Positions 17,544 through 26,957 are shown, counted from the stretch's first letter. The stretch: 64,000 nucleotides of DNA from Fibrobacter sp. UWH6 (GCF_900142465.1 NZ_FRAX01000011.1:62001-126000), one strand, 5' to 3'. Translations and numbers: made by a program. The notes: generated by a model not told the origin, from the letters alone.

Positions 17544-18491
17544 TTAGTCCTTCTTCTTGGGAACGTAAGGACGCAGTTCGATTTCGTCGTCAGCCTCGTT
17601 GTTGGGCTTTGCTACATCACGACCAAAGGTGGGCATACGGGGAACCGGGGCTGCAGCGCGGGGGCGACCGAAGGGGGAAGATGTGGCTCCCTTCTGGAAT
17701 AGACCACCACCGGCAGATGCAGGAGCGGCAGCACCACCAGCTGCAGGCGGCTTGGCTGCGAAAGAGGGCATGCGGAACGGAGATGCAGGGGCGGCGGCCT
17801 GTGCCGGCTGGGCGGTTGCTTCCTTAACGGAAACACCATCCTTGGTCAGGGACACATCGTGAACGCCAGCGTTGTTTGCATTGGCGGCAGCCTGGCGGAG
17901 GAAGCCCTGCTTGACGTTGAACTTTTCAATCACCAGCATAGCGATGGTCTTCAGGGTAGTAACCACGCCCTTACCGTTATGGGCAGTTGCCGGGAAGAAA
18001 GGCACGTTGCGCTGATTCAGTTCAGCATTCAGTTCTTCAAGAGTAAAGACGTTTTCCATGTCGCGCTTGTTGTACTGAAGCACGAAAGGCATATCGTCCA
18101 GGTCCATGCCGTAGTCCTGCAGGTTCTGTCTAAGGTTCTGCAAGCTTTCCAGGTTTTCGGCCTGACGGGAACGCTGGGAGTCAGCCACGAACACGATACC
18201 ATCCACACCGCGAAGCACCAGCTTACGGGTACTATTGTAGTACACCTGACCGGGCACGGTATAAAGCTGGAAGCGGGTCTTGAAACCCTTAATGTCACCC
18301 AGGTTCAGCGGAAGGAAGTCGAAGAACAAGGTTCGATCACCTTCGGTAGCCAAGGAGACCATGTCCGTACGCTTGTCTTGCGGCATCTTCTGGTGGATCA
18401 CCTGCAAATTGGTGGTCTTTCCGCTCAAGCCCGGACCGTAGTAAACAACTTTACAACTAATCTCACGTGTAGCAAAATTTATTGACGACAT
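17544..18491 (-). CDS. mglA: MglA-like small GTPase with Pro/Ala-rich tail
   Basis: The first 195 or so residues are a complete Ras-like GTPase of the MglA class: P-loop GPGLSGKTTN (residues 19-28), the PM3 region YTVPGQVYYNSTRKLVLRGVDG, and the base-specificity motif NKRD. MglA switches control cell polarity and motility in Myxococcus. Unusually, about 120 residues follow, mostly Ala, Pro, Gly and Phe (QPAQAAAPASPFRMPSF, FGRPRAAAPVPRMPTFG), ending in the charged ELRPYVPKKKD; this tail is probably disordered. The ATG at 18491 has AGGGA six bases upstream; the longer frame to 18563 lacks such a site. It heads the operon with the Roadblock protein. Confidence 0.93.
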   Translation of the reverse strand: MSSINFATREISCKVVYYGPGLSGKTTNLQVIHQKMPQDKRTDMVSLATEGDRTLFFDFLPLNLGDIKGFKTRFQLYTVPGQVYYNSTRKLVLRGVDGIVFVADSQRSRQAENLESLQNLRQNLQDYGMDLDDMPFVLQYNKRDMENVFTLEELNAELNQRNVPFFPATAHNGKGVVTTLKTIAMLVIEKFNVKQGFLRQAAANANNAGVHDVSLTKDGVSVKEATAQPAQAAAPASPFRMPSFAAKPPAAGGAAAPASAGGGLFQKGATSSPFGRPRAAAPVPRMPTFGRDVAKPNNEADDEIELRPYVPKKKD

Positions 18492-18698
18492 TACAAATCC
18501 CTGAATACTCAGATTTTCAATTAATCGTTGATAATTTAACAAAAAAAGAAATGTTTTTAACAATCAAAGGATGAATTGAAACGTCTAAAAGCAAGTATTT
18601 CGGCAAAAAAAAGAAAATTTTACGTAAAAAGGGGAGCGCGGGACAAGTTCCGCATACATGGGAAAGACAATTAATAGAAAATAGGTAAAAACAGGAAA

Positions 18699-18724
18699 GG
18701 CCGATACAGTTTCCTGTATCGGCT
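18699..18724 (-). terminator. Hairpin terminator of rpsT
   Basis: GCCGATACAG / CTGTATCGGC with a four-base loop lies 25 bases after the rpsT stop on its strand; the downstream side is moderately T-rich. Confidence 0.6.
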
Positions 18725-18748
18725 AAACCTTAAGCACTTAACTAAAAA

Positions 18749-19009
18749 TTAAGCGAGGCTGTTGATGACCTTAGCGGCCTTAGCCTTGTAGTTGGCAGCG
18801 CGGTTTGCGCAGAAGCCAGCGCGATGCTTTGCAGCAGCCTTGTCCAGCATGCTAAACAGTTCCGGCATAACCTTGAGGGCTTCTTCCTTGGTGGAAGCAG
18901 AACGCACAGCCTTGAGAGCGGTACGGATGGCGGAACGGGTAGAACGGTTCATGGCATTGGCCTTTTCGGCCTGAAGCAAACGCTTTTTGCAAGATTTGTG
19001 TTGAGGCAC
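18749..19009 (-). CDS. rpsT: Ribosomal protein S20
   Basis: The 86-residue product reads MPQHKSCKKRLLQAEKANAM, then NRSTRSAIRTALKAV, and ends in the AAKHRAGFCANRAANYKAKAAKVI region typical of S20, which binds 16S rRNA and helps assemble the 30S subunit. I place the start at GTG 19009 because GGAG lies nine bases upstream and the family begins M-P-x-H/N-K-S; the frame is open to 19051 but adds an unlikely leader. It is monocistronic, with a hairpin terminator after it. Confidence 0.95.
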   Translation of the reverse strand: MPQHKSCKKRLLQAEKANAMNRSTRSAIRTALKAVRSASTKEEALKVMPELFSMLDKAAAKHRAGFCANRAANYKAKAAKVINSLA

Positions 19010-19111
19010 CTTATTATCTCCGGGTGAAAACCTACTTAAAAATGTTGGCACAAAGTTAGTAAATGTTTGAAACTTTTCAAGGGGTGTTCAAAAATTTCTA
19101 CTTTTAGGGCC

Positions 19112-20242
19112 ATGATTCCCTTCGTAAACCTGCAAAAACAGCGTGATTTCTACAAAAACGAGTTCCTCGAGGCCGAGAAAGAAGTGCTGGATAGCGGCTG
19201 CTTTATCGGCGGCCCTCAGGTAGACAATCTAGAAAAAGAGCTGGTCGATTACATCGGGCTCCCCGATTTGCAGGCCATTTCCTGCGGAAGCGGCACCGAC
19301 GCCATCACCATTGCGCTTATGGCATTGGGGCTCAAACCAGGGGACGAGGTCATCGTTCCGGACTTTACGTTTATCGCTCCGGCGGAATGCGTCGCACTGT
19401 TGGGCGGAACCCCGCGATTCGCCGACATCAACAACCAGACGTTGCAGATCGACCCCGAAAGCGTTAGAAGCCTTATAACAGATAGGACCGTCGGCATTAT
19501 CGGAGTGGATTTATTCGGGCAGTGCGCCCCCTTCGAAGAACTGCGCAGAATTTCCGACAAGCACGGACTCTGGCTGCTGGAAGACGCAGCCCAGGCTTAC
19601 GGAGCCAAGTGCGGGAACCAGACGGCTTGCACCTTGGGCGACATTTCCATTACAAGTTTCTACCCCACCAAGCCTCTTGGCTGTTACGGAGACGGCGGGG
19701 CCATGTTCACTCGAGACAGCCAACTGGCCGAAAAAATGCGAATGCTGGCCAACCACGGCAGCAAGGGGCACTACAATCACGAAATCCTCGGTCTAAACAG
19801 TCGCCTAGACGCTTTCCAGGCAGCAATTCTCCGAGTAAAGCTGAGACATTTAAAAGATGAACTGGCAGTAAGGCGAGAAAACGCCCGTAAGTACGACGAT
19901 TTTTTCAGTTTACCTGACTTCATAAAAAAAGTTTGCGGAGTAAACCCGCAGTTCATAGAACAAACAAACGAAAGTACATACGCCCAGTACACGTTGTTGT
20001 TAGAAAAACGCGACAAATTTATTGAAATATTGAAGAGTCAGGGCATTCCTTACTGTATTCATTACCCAAACACGCTATCCCAGCAAAAATGCTTCCGCGA
20101 AATGGTCGGCGAAGAAACGCAACCCATTACACCCAACGCCCAAAAGGCAACGAAGCAAGCATTGAGCCTTCCCGTCTGCGCCTTCAGCGACGCTGAGGAA
20201 ATTATAACGCGACTAAAAGCGGCAAGCTGCGCTTGCATTTAG
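19112..20242 (+). CDS. DegT/DnrJ/EryC1/StrS aminotransferase
   Basis: A 376-residue PLP enzyme that transaminates nucleotide-bound keto-sugars or related cell-surface sugar precursors. Visible family marks are IPFVNLQKQRDFYKNEF at the start, SGTDAITIALMAL (PLP phosphate and cofactor contacts), EDAAQAYGA, and the Schiff-base lysine in SFYPTKPLGCYGDGG. The C-terminal half (NSRLDAFQAAILRVKLRHL) is typical. The exact sugar cannot be told. ATG 19112 fits the family start. It faces rpsT head-to-head and is 68 bases before dnaG. No other sugar gene is adjacent. Confidence 0.92.
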   Translation: MIPFVNLQKQRDFYKNEFLEAEKEVLDSGCFIGGPQVDNLEKELVDYIGLPDLQAISCGSGTDAITIALMALGLKPGDEVIVPDFTFIAPAECVALLGGTPRFADINNQTLQIDPESVRSLITDRTVGIIGVDLFGQCAPFEELRRISDKHGLWLLEDAAQAYGAKCGNQTACTLGDISITSFYPTKPLGCYGDGGAMFTRDSQLAEKMRMLANHGSKGHYNHEILGLNSRLDAFQAAILRVKLRHLKDELAVRRENARKYDDFFSLPDFIKKVCGVNPQFIEQTNESTYAQYTLLLEKRDKFIEILKSQGIPYCIHYPNTLSQQKCFREMVGEETQPITPNAQKATKQALSLPVCAFSDAEEIITRLKAASCACI

Positions 20243-20258
20243 GGGGCCTCGGTCATGC

Positions 20259-20278
20259 CTGGCAAGCGAGCTTGCCAG
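20259..20278. other. Perfect hairpin between genes
   Basis: CTGGCAAGC and GCTTGCCAG flank a GA loop. It lies in the 68-base gap between the aminotransferase and dnaG. There is no T-run after it, so it is not a standard terminator; it may shape the dnaG leader RNA. Confidence 0.45.
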
Positions 20279-20310
20279 TCACGACTCTCGGCTTTTACTA
20301 AATTTGGCCT

Positions 20311-22209
20311 GTGCCGTTTTATTCCGATGACATTATTCGAGAGCTGAAGAGCCACGCAGATATTGCGCAGGTCATCGAGAACTTTTTGCCGTTGAAACGT
20401 TCCGGCAACGGCCGCTATGTGGGGCGCTGTCCTTTTCATGACGACCGTTCCCCTTCCATGAGCGTCAATCCCACCATCGGGATTTACAAGTGCTTCGCCT
20501 GCGGAGCCGGCGGTGACGTTTTTAAGTTCGTACGCGAACATGAAAAGCTAGACTTTAGAGGGGCCGTGGAATGGGTCGCCAACTATGTTGGTTTCGCCCT
20601 CCCCCAGCTAGATAACGAGAACGCCGAGGTTTCCGAAGAGCGGGCCATGGTCCGCAAGCTAAACGAGCTGGCTTGCCAATGGTTTGAAAGTCAGCTGTCC
20701 ATGAGCCAGAAGGCCCTGGAATACCTGGCCAACCGACACATTACCGAAGAGACACGCAAACTGTTCCACATCGGCTACGCTCCCGATGGCCGCGAAGGTT
20801 TTATCGGATATGCAGTCAAGAACGGATTTTCTCCCCTGGACTGCGTCAAGGCAGGTCTCGCCGTGGAACGCGAAAACGGCGGAGTGTCTGACAAGTTCCG
20901 CGACCGTCTGATGATAGCCATCCAGAACCAGTCCGGAATCGTAGTGGCATTCGGAGGACGCGACCTCTCTGGCAATTCCCCGGCCAAGTACATGAACAGC
21001 CCGGAATCAGCCACCTACCACAAAAGCGACATCCTCTTCGGATTCAACCACAGCCGCGTAAGCATCGCCAAGGAAAAATCCGTCATCATCGTGGAAGGCT
21101 ACTTCGACCTGATGAGTCTCTATCAGGGCGGCGTCACCAACGTGGTGGCCGCATCGGGAACCGCCCTCACCGAAAATCACGCCAACATCCTTTCTCGCTA
21201 CGCCAAGACCGCCTACCTGGTTTTTGACGGTGACGCCGCAGGCAAAAAGGCAACCCTCCGCAGTTTGGAAATCGTGTTGCCCAAGGGAATCGCCCCCCGC
21301 GTTTTTGCACTGTCCCGGCCCGACGGCACCAAAATCGACCCCGACAACTTCGTAAACGAACAGGGTCCCGACGCCTTCAGGCAGGCACTCACCCAAGCCG
21401 AAGACTGGCTCAACTATCTGGCCATGGAACGCAACCCCCGCACCCCCGAAGAAAGGGCGGAATTCGTCAGCTACGTCAAGAGCTTGGTTAAAAGTATAGA
21501 CGATCGCGAACTGCAGAATCAATATCTCAAACTTATTTCGGAACGTTACAATACAGACCGTTCCCTGGCACACGTCAAGAGCATCAAGCCCGCCTACAAG
21601 GCTCCTCGCCCCGTGGCAAGTTCCAACTCCCAGGACGAAGTCATCCCTCAGTTGGAGCAGGAAGCAAGCATCGACTGGGCCATGATCCCGCCCATGGAAG
21701 TACGCTTCGCCAACCTGATTCTGCGCAACCCCACCTTGATGGACCGAGCCGCAGAATACTTCGACATGGACTGGGCCACCAGCGGCATCCAACTTTTTGA
21801 ATCCCGCGTCGTAGAAGATTTCATCAGTTCCACCGTGGCCATCTACCTGGAATCGGGTTACCACTCTCCCCAACTTTTGTACGAGAACTTCTCTCCGGAA
21901 CTGCGACTGTTCCTGGAAGGCCTCCCCGAAGAGCAGTGGAAGTCCCCCCAGGAAATCAAGGAATTCTACCAGACCCTGACGGTGCTTTCTACAAAACTTT
22001 GCGACAGGCAAAAACGCATGATTCCCCTGAACTCCAACGACGCCGTTGAAATCAGAATGCAGATGTCCAAGTTCACCCAGGGAATGCAAAAAATCAACCA
22101 GCTCTACAGCACCGAAAAAATTGACATCAACGCCTTTGCAGACCAGGTGGTCAAAAGTCGAAGCATGTTGATGAAGTTCCAAGCGGCCATCCCCGACAAT
22201 GGGTATTGA
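20311..22209 (+). CDS. dnaG: DNA primase DnaG
   Basis: The 632-residue primase makes RNA primers at the replication fork. In order: an N-terminal CHC2 zinc finger (Cys40, His43, Cys61, Cys64 within CPFHDDRSP ... YKCFACGAGGD), the primase catalytic core, a TOPRIM domain with VIIVEGYFDLMSL (about residue 257) and FDGDAAG (about 304), and a C-terminal DnaB-binding region. The start is GTG 20311 with no strong ribosome site, but it gives the standard N-terminus. It is followed by sufC after 54 bases. Confidence 0.96.
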   Translation: MPFYSDDIIRELKSHADIAQVIENFLPLKRSGNGRYVGRCPFHDDRSPSMSVNPTIGIYKCFACGAGGDVFKFVREHEKLDFRGAVEWVANYVGFALPQLDNENAEVSEERAMVRKLNELACQWFESQLSMSQKALEYLANRHITEETRKLFHIGYAPDGREGFIGYAVKNGFSPLDCVKAGLAVERENGGVSDKFRDRLMIAIQNQSGIVVAFGGRDLSGNSPAKYMNSPESATYHKSDILFGFNHSRVSIAKEKSVIIVEGYFDLMSLYQGGVTNVVAASGTALTENHANILSRYAKTAYLVFDGDAAGKKATLRSLEIVLPKGIAPRVFALSRPDGTKIDPDNFVNEQGPDAFRQALTQAEDWLNYLAMERNPRTPEERAEFVSYVKSLVKSIDDRELQNQYLKLISERYNTDRSLAHVKSIKPAYKAPRPVASSNSQDEVIPQLEQEASIDWAMIPPMEVRFANLILRNPTLMDRAAEYFDMDWATSGIQLFESRVVEDFISSTVAIYLESGYHSPQLLYENFSPELRLFLEGLPEEQWKSPQEIKEFYQTLTVLSTKLCDRQKRMIPLNSNDAVEIRMQMSKFTQGMQKINQLYSTEKIDINAFADQVVKSRSMLMKFQAAIPDNGY

Positions 22210-22263
22210 TTATTTTGGGGTTCGCAAACAAGGAACGCAGACTTTATAAATAAAGAGGAAAAA

Positions 22264-23010
22264 ATGTTAAGCATCAAGAATCTTAAGGCAAGCATCGAAG
22301 ACGGCACCCAGATTTTGAAGGGCATCAACCTGGAAGTAAAGCCCGGTGAAGTCCACGCCATCATGGGCCCCAACGGAAGTGGCAAGAGCACCCTTTCAAA
22401 GGTCATCGCAGGCCATCCGGCTTACACCGTCAACGACGGCGTCGTAGAACTTGACGGCAAGAACCTCCTGGACATGGAAATTTGCGAACGCGCCAATTCC
22501 GGCTTGTTCATCAGCACCCAGTACCCCACCGAAATTCCCGGCGTGAACAACGTGGAATTTTTGAAGATGGCGCTTAACTCCAAGCGGAACTTCCTGGGCC
22601 TCCCGGAAATGAGCGACGCGGACTTCAAGAAGCTTTGCGAAGAAAAGATGCGGCTTTTGGAAATGGACGACCGCTACCGCGACCGTGGCGTCAACGAAGG
22701 TTACTCCGGCGGCGAAAAGAAGCGTAACGAAATCCTCCAGATGGCAATTCTCGACCCCAAGGTTTCCTTCCTGGACGAAACCGACTCCGGCCTGGACATT
22801 GATGCCCTGCGCATTGTGGCAAACGGCATCAACCACATCATGAGTCCCGAAAAGGCAGTGATTCTGGTGACCCATTACCAGCGCCTGCTGGATTACATCA
22901 AGCCCACCTACGTTCATGTGCTGCGCCATGGCAAGATTATCCTAAGCGGCGGTCCTGAACTGGCTTTGAAGCTGGAAGAACAGGGCTACGACTGGATCGA
23001 AGAAAAGTAA
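22264..23010 (+). CDS. sufC: Fe-S cluster assembly ATPase SufC
   Basis: A 248-residue ABC-type ATPase that works with SufB and SufD to build iron-sulfur clusters. Walker A is GPNGSGKST, the signature is YSGGEKKRNEI (the SufC form), and Walker B plus downstream is VSFLDETDSGLDIDAL. The TQYPTEIPGV stretch is also SufC-specific. A good ribosome site (AGAGGA) precedes ATG 22264. sufD follows after 11 bases; sufB is not in the window. Confidence 0.96.
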   Translation: MLSIKNLKASIEDGTQILKGINLEVKPGEVHAIMGPNGSGKSTLSKVIAGHPAYTVNDGVVELDGKNLLDMEICERANSGLFISTQYPTEIPGVNNVEFLKMALNSKRNFLGLPEMSDADFKKLCEEKMRLLEMDDRYRDRGVNEGYSGGEKKRNEILQMAILDPKVSFLDETDSGLDIDALRIVANGINHIMSPEKAVILVTHYQRLLDYIKPTYVHVLRHGKIILSGGPELALKLEEQGYDWIEEK

Positions 23011-23021
23011 TCGAGGGCCAA

Positions 23022-24071
23022 ATGAGCTATATGAATTCTGAATTAGCACAGGCCGCCCAGGCTCGCATCAACGCCCTTGGCATGCCCAAGCGCAACAACG
23101 AGCTGTGGAGTTTCTTCCCGGTCCATAAGATTCCATCTGTAGTGGATGCCGATAGCACCGCTGCTGGTGGGATCGTCGCGAACAGCGCCGCTGTGGAATG
23201 CGCCGACTTCGGCATTGCCGCCGAAACCGACATTGCAGCCCTTCTGCCCATCGCAAAATCCGCTCCCGCCATGAAGAAGGATTTTGCCGCAGGCGAAACC
23301 GAAATGGGCCTCATCAAGAGCCGTGACGACTTCGGTCACAGCATTTTCAACATCGGGAAGAACGCCAAGGTCTCCCTGGAAATTCTGGACAACAAGGTGG
23401 AGCACGAAATTGCCGCCGAGCGCTTCGACATTAACGTGGAAGAAGGCGCTGAGCTGGAAATCTTCTTTGCCAACCCCGCAAACGAACTGCCGCTGCAGTT
23501 CCGCCATTTCGCGATTAAGCAGTCCGCAAATTCTACAGTTCACTTTTCCAACATCCTGCAGGACGCAGGCATTGGCCGCATCAGCATTGACGTAGACTTG
23601 AACGGCGAAGGCGCCAACTTCGACTACCGTTCTCTCAGCGTGTTGAAGGGCTCCGCCAGCAAACATCAGCGCCTGACCATCCGTCATAACGCACCCAACA
23701 CCGTCAGTTCCCAGTTCGCCCGCAACCTGCTTGACGAAAAGTCCTACGTCAGCTACGACGGCAGCGTCATTGTGGGTAACGGATGCAGCCAGGTAAATTC
23801 CAGCCAGCTGGTGAATTCCATTCTCCTAGGTGACGAATCCAGCGTTTCCGTAAAGCCCGTGCTGAAGATTTACCACGACGATGTGGAATGTACCCACGGT
23901 AATACCTGCGGCGAACTTGACGCCGACCAGATGTTCTACTTGACCAGCCGCGGCATCCCCGCCGAAACCGCCAAGAAGATGCTCATGAAGTCCTTCGCCA
24001 AGGAGCTGTTCCTGCCCCTGAACGACGGCCCCGCCAAGAAGCGTCTGCTGCAAGTTCTGGCATACCTGTAG
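23022..24071 (+). CDS. sufD: Fe-S cluster assembly protein SufD
   Basis: A 349-residue SufB/SufD-family beta-helix protein that forms part of the SufBC2D scaffold. The central part is rich in short strands (VSLEILDNKVEHEIAAERFDINVEEGAELEIFF), and the C-terminus carries SVKPVLKIYHDDVECTHGNTCGELDADQMFYL and RGIPAETAKKMLMKSFAKEL, where the family C-terminal H-G-x-T-x-G-x-L-D motif is visible. It lacks the N-terminal region of SufB, so SufD is the better name. GAGGG precedes the ATG. A strong terminator follows. Confidence 0.92.
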   Translation: MSYMNSELAQAAQARINALGMPKRNNELWSFFPVHKIPSVVDADSTAAGGIVANSAAVECADFGIAAETDIAALLPIAKSAPAMKKDFAAGETEMGLIKSRDDFGHSIFNIGKNAKVSLEILDNKVEHEIAAERFDINVEEGAELEIFFANPANELPLQFRHFAIKQSANSTVHFSNILQDAGIGRISIDVDLNGEGANFDYRSLSVLKGSASKHQRLTIRHNAPNTVSSQFARNLLDEKSYVSYDGSVIVGNGCSQVNSSQLVNSILLGDESSVSVKPVLKIYHDDVECTHGNTCGELDADQMFYLTSRGIPAETAKKMLMKSFAKELFLPLNDGPAKKRLLQVLAYL

Positions 24072-24093
24072 TTAAATCAAAGTTTTGTTAACG

Positions 24094-24120
24094 AAAATCC
24101 CCGGAAACGGGGATTTTTTT
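24094..24120 (+). terminator. Terminator of the sufCD transcript
   Basis: AAAATCCCCG and CGGGGATTTT around a GAAA tetraloop, followed by a seven-T run: a strong rho-independent terminator. Confidence 0.92.
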
Positions 24121-24181
24121 GTCAATAAAAATAGCTTTTCCATTAAAATACCTCTCAAATGACATTTTTTTGTCAATAAAA
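24113..24181 (+). repeat. 18-base direct repeat before nfeD
   Basis: ATTTTTTTGTCAATAAAA occurs at 24113-24130 and again at 24164-24181, 51 bases apart. The first copy overlaps the T-run of the sufCD terminator, the second ends 17 bases before the nfeD start. It may be a leftover of a small duplication. Confidence 0.6.
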
Positions 24182-24198
24182 CTTTATACATTAGGAGT

Positions 24199-25866
24199 AT
24201 GAAACTTTTATCTAAAATCCTGGTCTCTTTAGCTATTTTCTCGGCATTTGCTTTCGCCAACGTTCAAAGTATAGCCGACACTTTGCACAACAAGGTTTCA
24301 GAAAATATTGAAAAGAAAATCGCTGCAACCGAGGCCGCAGTAACCGAGATTTCCAAGTTGGCAAAAGGCGAGCCATCCGATTCCGCCATCCTGGAACGTC
24401 TCAACAAGACGGATTCCTTAGGCGAAGCCACAGCAAAAAAGCACGCCGTCTGGATCAAGCTGGAAGGCGACGTGGAGCCCGCCATGTACGACTTCTGCGC
24501 CCGCGCCATTGGCGACGCCTTAAAGGAAAATCCGGACTACATCATTTTTGAAATCAACACCTTTGGTGGCCGACTTGACGCCGCATTCGACCTGGTAGAC
24601 ACCATCATGGCGATTCAAGGTCCACAAACCATCGCCTTTGTAAAGAAGAAAGCCATCAGTGCGGGCAGCCTTATCGCTCTTGCCTGCAGCAAGCTTTATA
24701 TGATGGAAGCCACCACCATCGGCGACTGCGCGCCCATCGTACAGAACGGAGACGGCACCCCGCAGATTGTGGGAGAAAAGATTCAGTCCCCTCTCCGCGC
24801 CAAGTTCCGCAACCTGGCCCAGAAAAATGGTTACCCCGAGCTACTCAGTTCTGCCTTTGTAACACCGGAACTAGCTATTCTTGAGCTCAGCACGACATTG
24901 GATGCCGGTAAGAAGACCGAACGAGATACGTCCATGATTATTGAAGCCGCAAAGTATGAAGTTCTAAGTCAGAAGGACATCGAATTCTGGGGTGCACCCA
25001 AGATTCTTGTAAAGGAAGGAGAACTTCTGACCATGACGGACAAGGAAGCTCTAGAACTGGGTTTTTCTCAGGGAACCTTCAAGAGCCGCAATGAATTCGA
25101 AAAGACTCTTTTCATCGAAAGTCGTAGTGAAGTAGAAACGACCCTGGGAGAAGACATCGCCAGCGCCATTGCCGCCATTAGCGGATTGCTATTAATTCTT
25201 GGATTCGGCGCCCTGTACATTGAGTTCAAGACTCCTGGTTTTGGAGTTTTTGGAATTGTCGGTATCGCATTGATTGCCGTGGTGTTCCTAGGACAGTTCG
25301 CACCTCAGCTAGACGGAATGTTCCCCGCCATTCTCCTGATTGCAGGCGTAGCCCTTTTCCTAGTTGAAATTTTTGTAATGCCAGGAACGTTCCTCTTTGG
25401 CGTAGGTGGCATTATCTGCATGATTCTAGCCCTTGCCTTTAGCTATGATCCTGCCAATATTCCCGAATACGTTCCCGAAGCTACTGAAGAAACCTTTGAT
25501 GCCCTTCCCTGGCTATTCGGATTATTCTACATGCTTTGCTGTGCGGCAATCGCACTCATATTCCCCATTGCGGCAAGCAAATACATTATTCCATTACTAC
25601 CTGAAGGCTGGACTCCTATGTTGAAAACTGATTTGGAAACAGCCTCCTCCCCCACGGAAGCGGTCAGCGAAATTCACGTTGGCGATGTCGGAGTTGCAAA
25701 GACATTCTTACGTCCCGTTGGACAAGCCTCCTTTACATTGCCTGACGGGAGCGTCAAACTTTATGATGTTCATACAAAAGGTGAAATCATTGAGGCCGGT
25801 CAGAACATCAAGGTAGACGCAGTGCAGGAAGGTCACATTTGGGTCGTCGTAAACGACGAATTATGA
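24199..25866 (+). CDS. NfeD-type membrane serine protease
   Basis: A 555-residue long-form NfeD protein. After a signal peptide (ending FAFAN) comes a ClpP-like protease domain (residues about 70-300) with FEINTFGGRLDAAFDLVDTI and AISAGSLIALACS, where Ser near 157 fits the catalytic serine of the Ser-Lys dyad. Four or more membrane segments (residues about 320-460) and a C-terminal OB-fold NfeD domain (about 490-555, VGDVGVAKTFLRPVGQASF) follow. These proteases are usually encoded beside flotillins or stomatins, as here (floA 117 bases downstream), and are thought to cleave or regulate membrane partners. Confidence 0.92.
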   Translation: MKLLSKILVSLAIFSAFAFANVQSIADTLHNKVSENIEKKIAATEAAVTEISKLAKGEPSDSAILERLNKTDSLGEATAKKHAVWIKLEGDVEPAMYDFCARAIGDALKENPDYIIFEINTFGGRLDAAFDLVDTIMAIQGPQTIAFVKKKAISAGSLIALACSKLYMMEATTIGDCAPIVQNGDGTPQIVGEKIQSPLRAKFRNLAQKNGYPELLSSAFVTPELAILELSTTLDAGKKTERDTSMIIEAAKYEVLSQKDIEFWGAPKILVKEGELLTMTDKEALELGFSQGTFKSRNEFEKTLFIESRSEVETTLGEDIASAIAAISGLLLILGFGALYIEFKTPGFGVFGIVGIALIAVVFLGQFAPQLDGMFPAILLIAGVALFLVEIFVMPGTFLFGVGGIICMILALAFSYDPANIPEYVPEATEETFDALPWLFGLFYMLCCAAIALIFPIAASKYIIPLLPEGWTPMLKTDLETASSPTEAVSEIHVGDVGVAKTFLRPVGQASFTLPDGSVKLYDVHTKGEIIEAGQNIKVDAVQEGHIWVVVNDEL

Positions 25867-25950
25867 TGTACTAAGTACGAATTACAAAATCTATAATCGC
25901 GGCTGCGCCGCCTTACTTTTTCTCATAATTCATAATTCATAATTTATAAT
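25867..25950. repeat. Simple intergenic repeats before floA
   Basis: The gap holds a short hairpin (GCGGCTGCGCCGC) and three imperfect copies of CATAATT (CATAATTCATAATTCATAAT). Similar CATAA/CTCATA repeats recur in other gaps of this window. Confidence 0.5.
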
Positions 25951-25982
25951 TGAAAACAACCTCTTCTTTACGGAGAAATATC

Positions 25983-26957
25983 ATGGATACACTCGTAACC
26001 GTAGGCATTGTCATTGCCGCCATCGTCGTCATCATTCTTCTCGCCTTTATCGGCAAGTTCTTTAGCCTCTGGCTTCAGGCCTTGTTCTCCAGGGCAAACG
26101 TCAGCATCTTCCAGCTCATCGGTATGCGCCTCCGTAAAGTGCCACCCCAGGTGATCGTGGAAGCCCGCATTCTTAGCTGCAAGGCTGGCCTCCCTGTAGA
26201 CACCAACTTGCTGGAAGCCCACTTCCTTTCTCGCGGTAACGTGCTCCGCGTAATCCAGGCTCTCATTGCAGCCAACAAGGCAAACATCAAACTGGACTTC
26301 AAGGAAGCTGCGGCTATCGACCTTGCCGGTCGTAACGTTCTTGAAGCCGTCCAGATGTCCGTGAATCCCAAGGTTATTACAACGCCCAAGGTTTCCGCTG
26401 TGGCTCTGGATGGTATCCAGCTTCACGCTGTTACCCGTATTACCGTCCGTGCAAGCATCCAGAAGCTGGTTGGTGGTGCTGGTGAAGAAACCGTTATCGC
26501 CCGTGTTGGCGAAGGTATCGTGTCTTCCATTGGTTCTGCACAGAGCCACAAGGAAGTTCTTGAAAACCCCAACATGATTTCCAAGAAGGTGCTGGCATCC
26601 GGCCTCGACGCAGGTACCGCATTCGAAATTCTCTCCATCGATATTGCCGACGTTGACGTTGGTCAGAACATCGGTGCAATCCTCGAAACCGACCGTGCAG
26701 AAGCTGACAAGAAGATCGCTCAGGCTAAGGCGGAAGAACGCCGCGCCATGGCATTCGCCGCCGAACAGGAAATGAAGGCCAAGGTCATGGAAATGAAGGC
26801 TAAGCTAGTTGAAGCTGAAGCCCAGATTCCTATGGCCATGGCAACCGCCCTCCGCGACGGAAAGCTTGGCGTCATGGACTATTACAACATGAAGAACATC
26901 GAAGCCGACACCCAGATGCGTAAGGAAATCGGGACTGGCAGCGAAGCTGCCAAGTAG
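25983..26957 (+). CDS. floA: Flotillin-like protein FloA
   Basis: A 324-residue bacterial flotillin (formerly YqfA). One N-terminal membrane hairpin or segment ([18 protein letters not shown]) is followed by an SPFH-like body ([30 protein letters not shown] ... [42 protein letters not shown]) and a coiled-coil rich in Ala, Glu and Lys ([21 protein letters not shown]). Flotillins organise membrane microdomains. The ATG at 25983 has GGAG upstream; an upstream in-frame codon at 25950 lies in repeat sequence. It pairs with the preceding NfeD protease. Confidence 0.95.
   Translation: MDTLVTVGIVIAAIVVIILLAFIGKFFSLWLQALFSRANVSIFQLIGMRLRKVPPQVIVEARILSCKAGLPVDTNLLEAHFLSRGNVLRVIQALIAANKANIKLDFKEAAAIDLAGRNVLEAVQMSVNPKVITTPKVSAVALDGIQLHAVTRITVRASIQKLVGGAGEETVIARVGEGIVSSIGSAQSHKEVLENPNMISKKVLASGLDAGTAFEILSIDIADVDVGQNIGAILETDRAEADKKIAQAKAEERRAMAFAAEQEMKAKVMEMKAKLVEAEAQIPMAMATALRDGKLGVMDYYNMKNIEADTQMRKEIGTGSEAAK

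Noticed and set aside
20259-20278. Hairpin before dnaG as a rho-independent terminator
   Set aside because: No T-run follows on either strand, so it is listed only as a hairpin.
21007-22182. A 391-codon frame antisense to dnaG
   Set aside because: It is a shadow of a confidently identified gene; the composition (many Val, Gly, His) is typical of antisense translation.
24170-24190. TTGTCA and TATACA before nfeD as a promoter
   Set aside because: The spacing is 9 bases; a direct repeat explains the first element.
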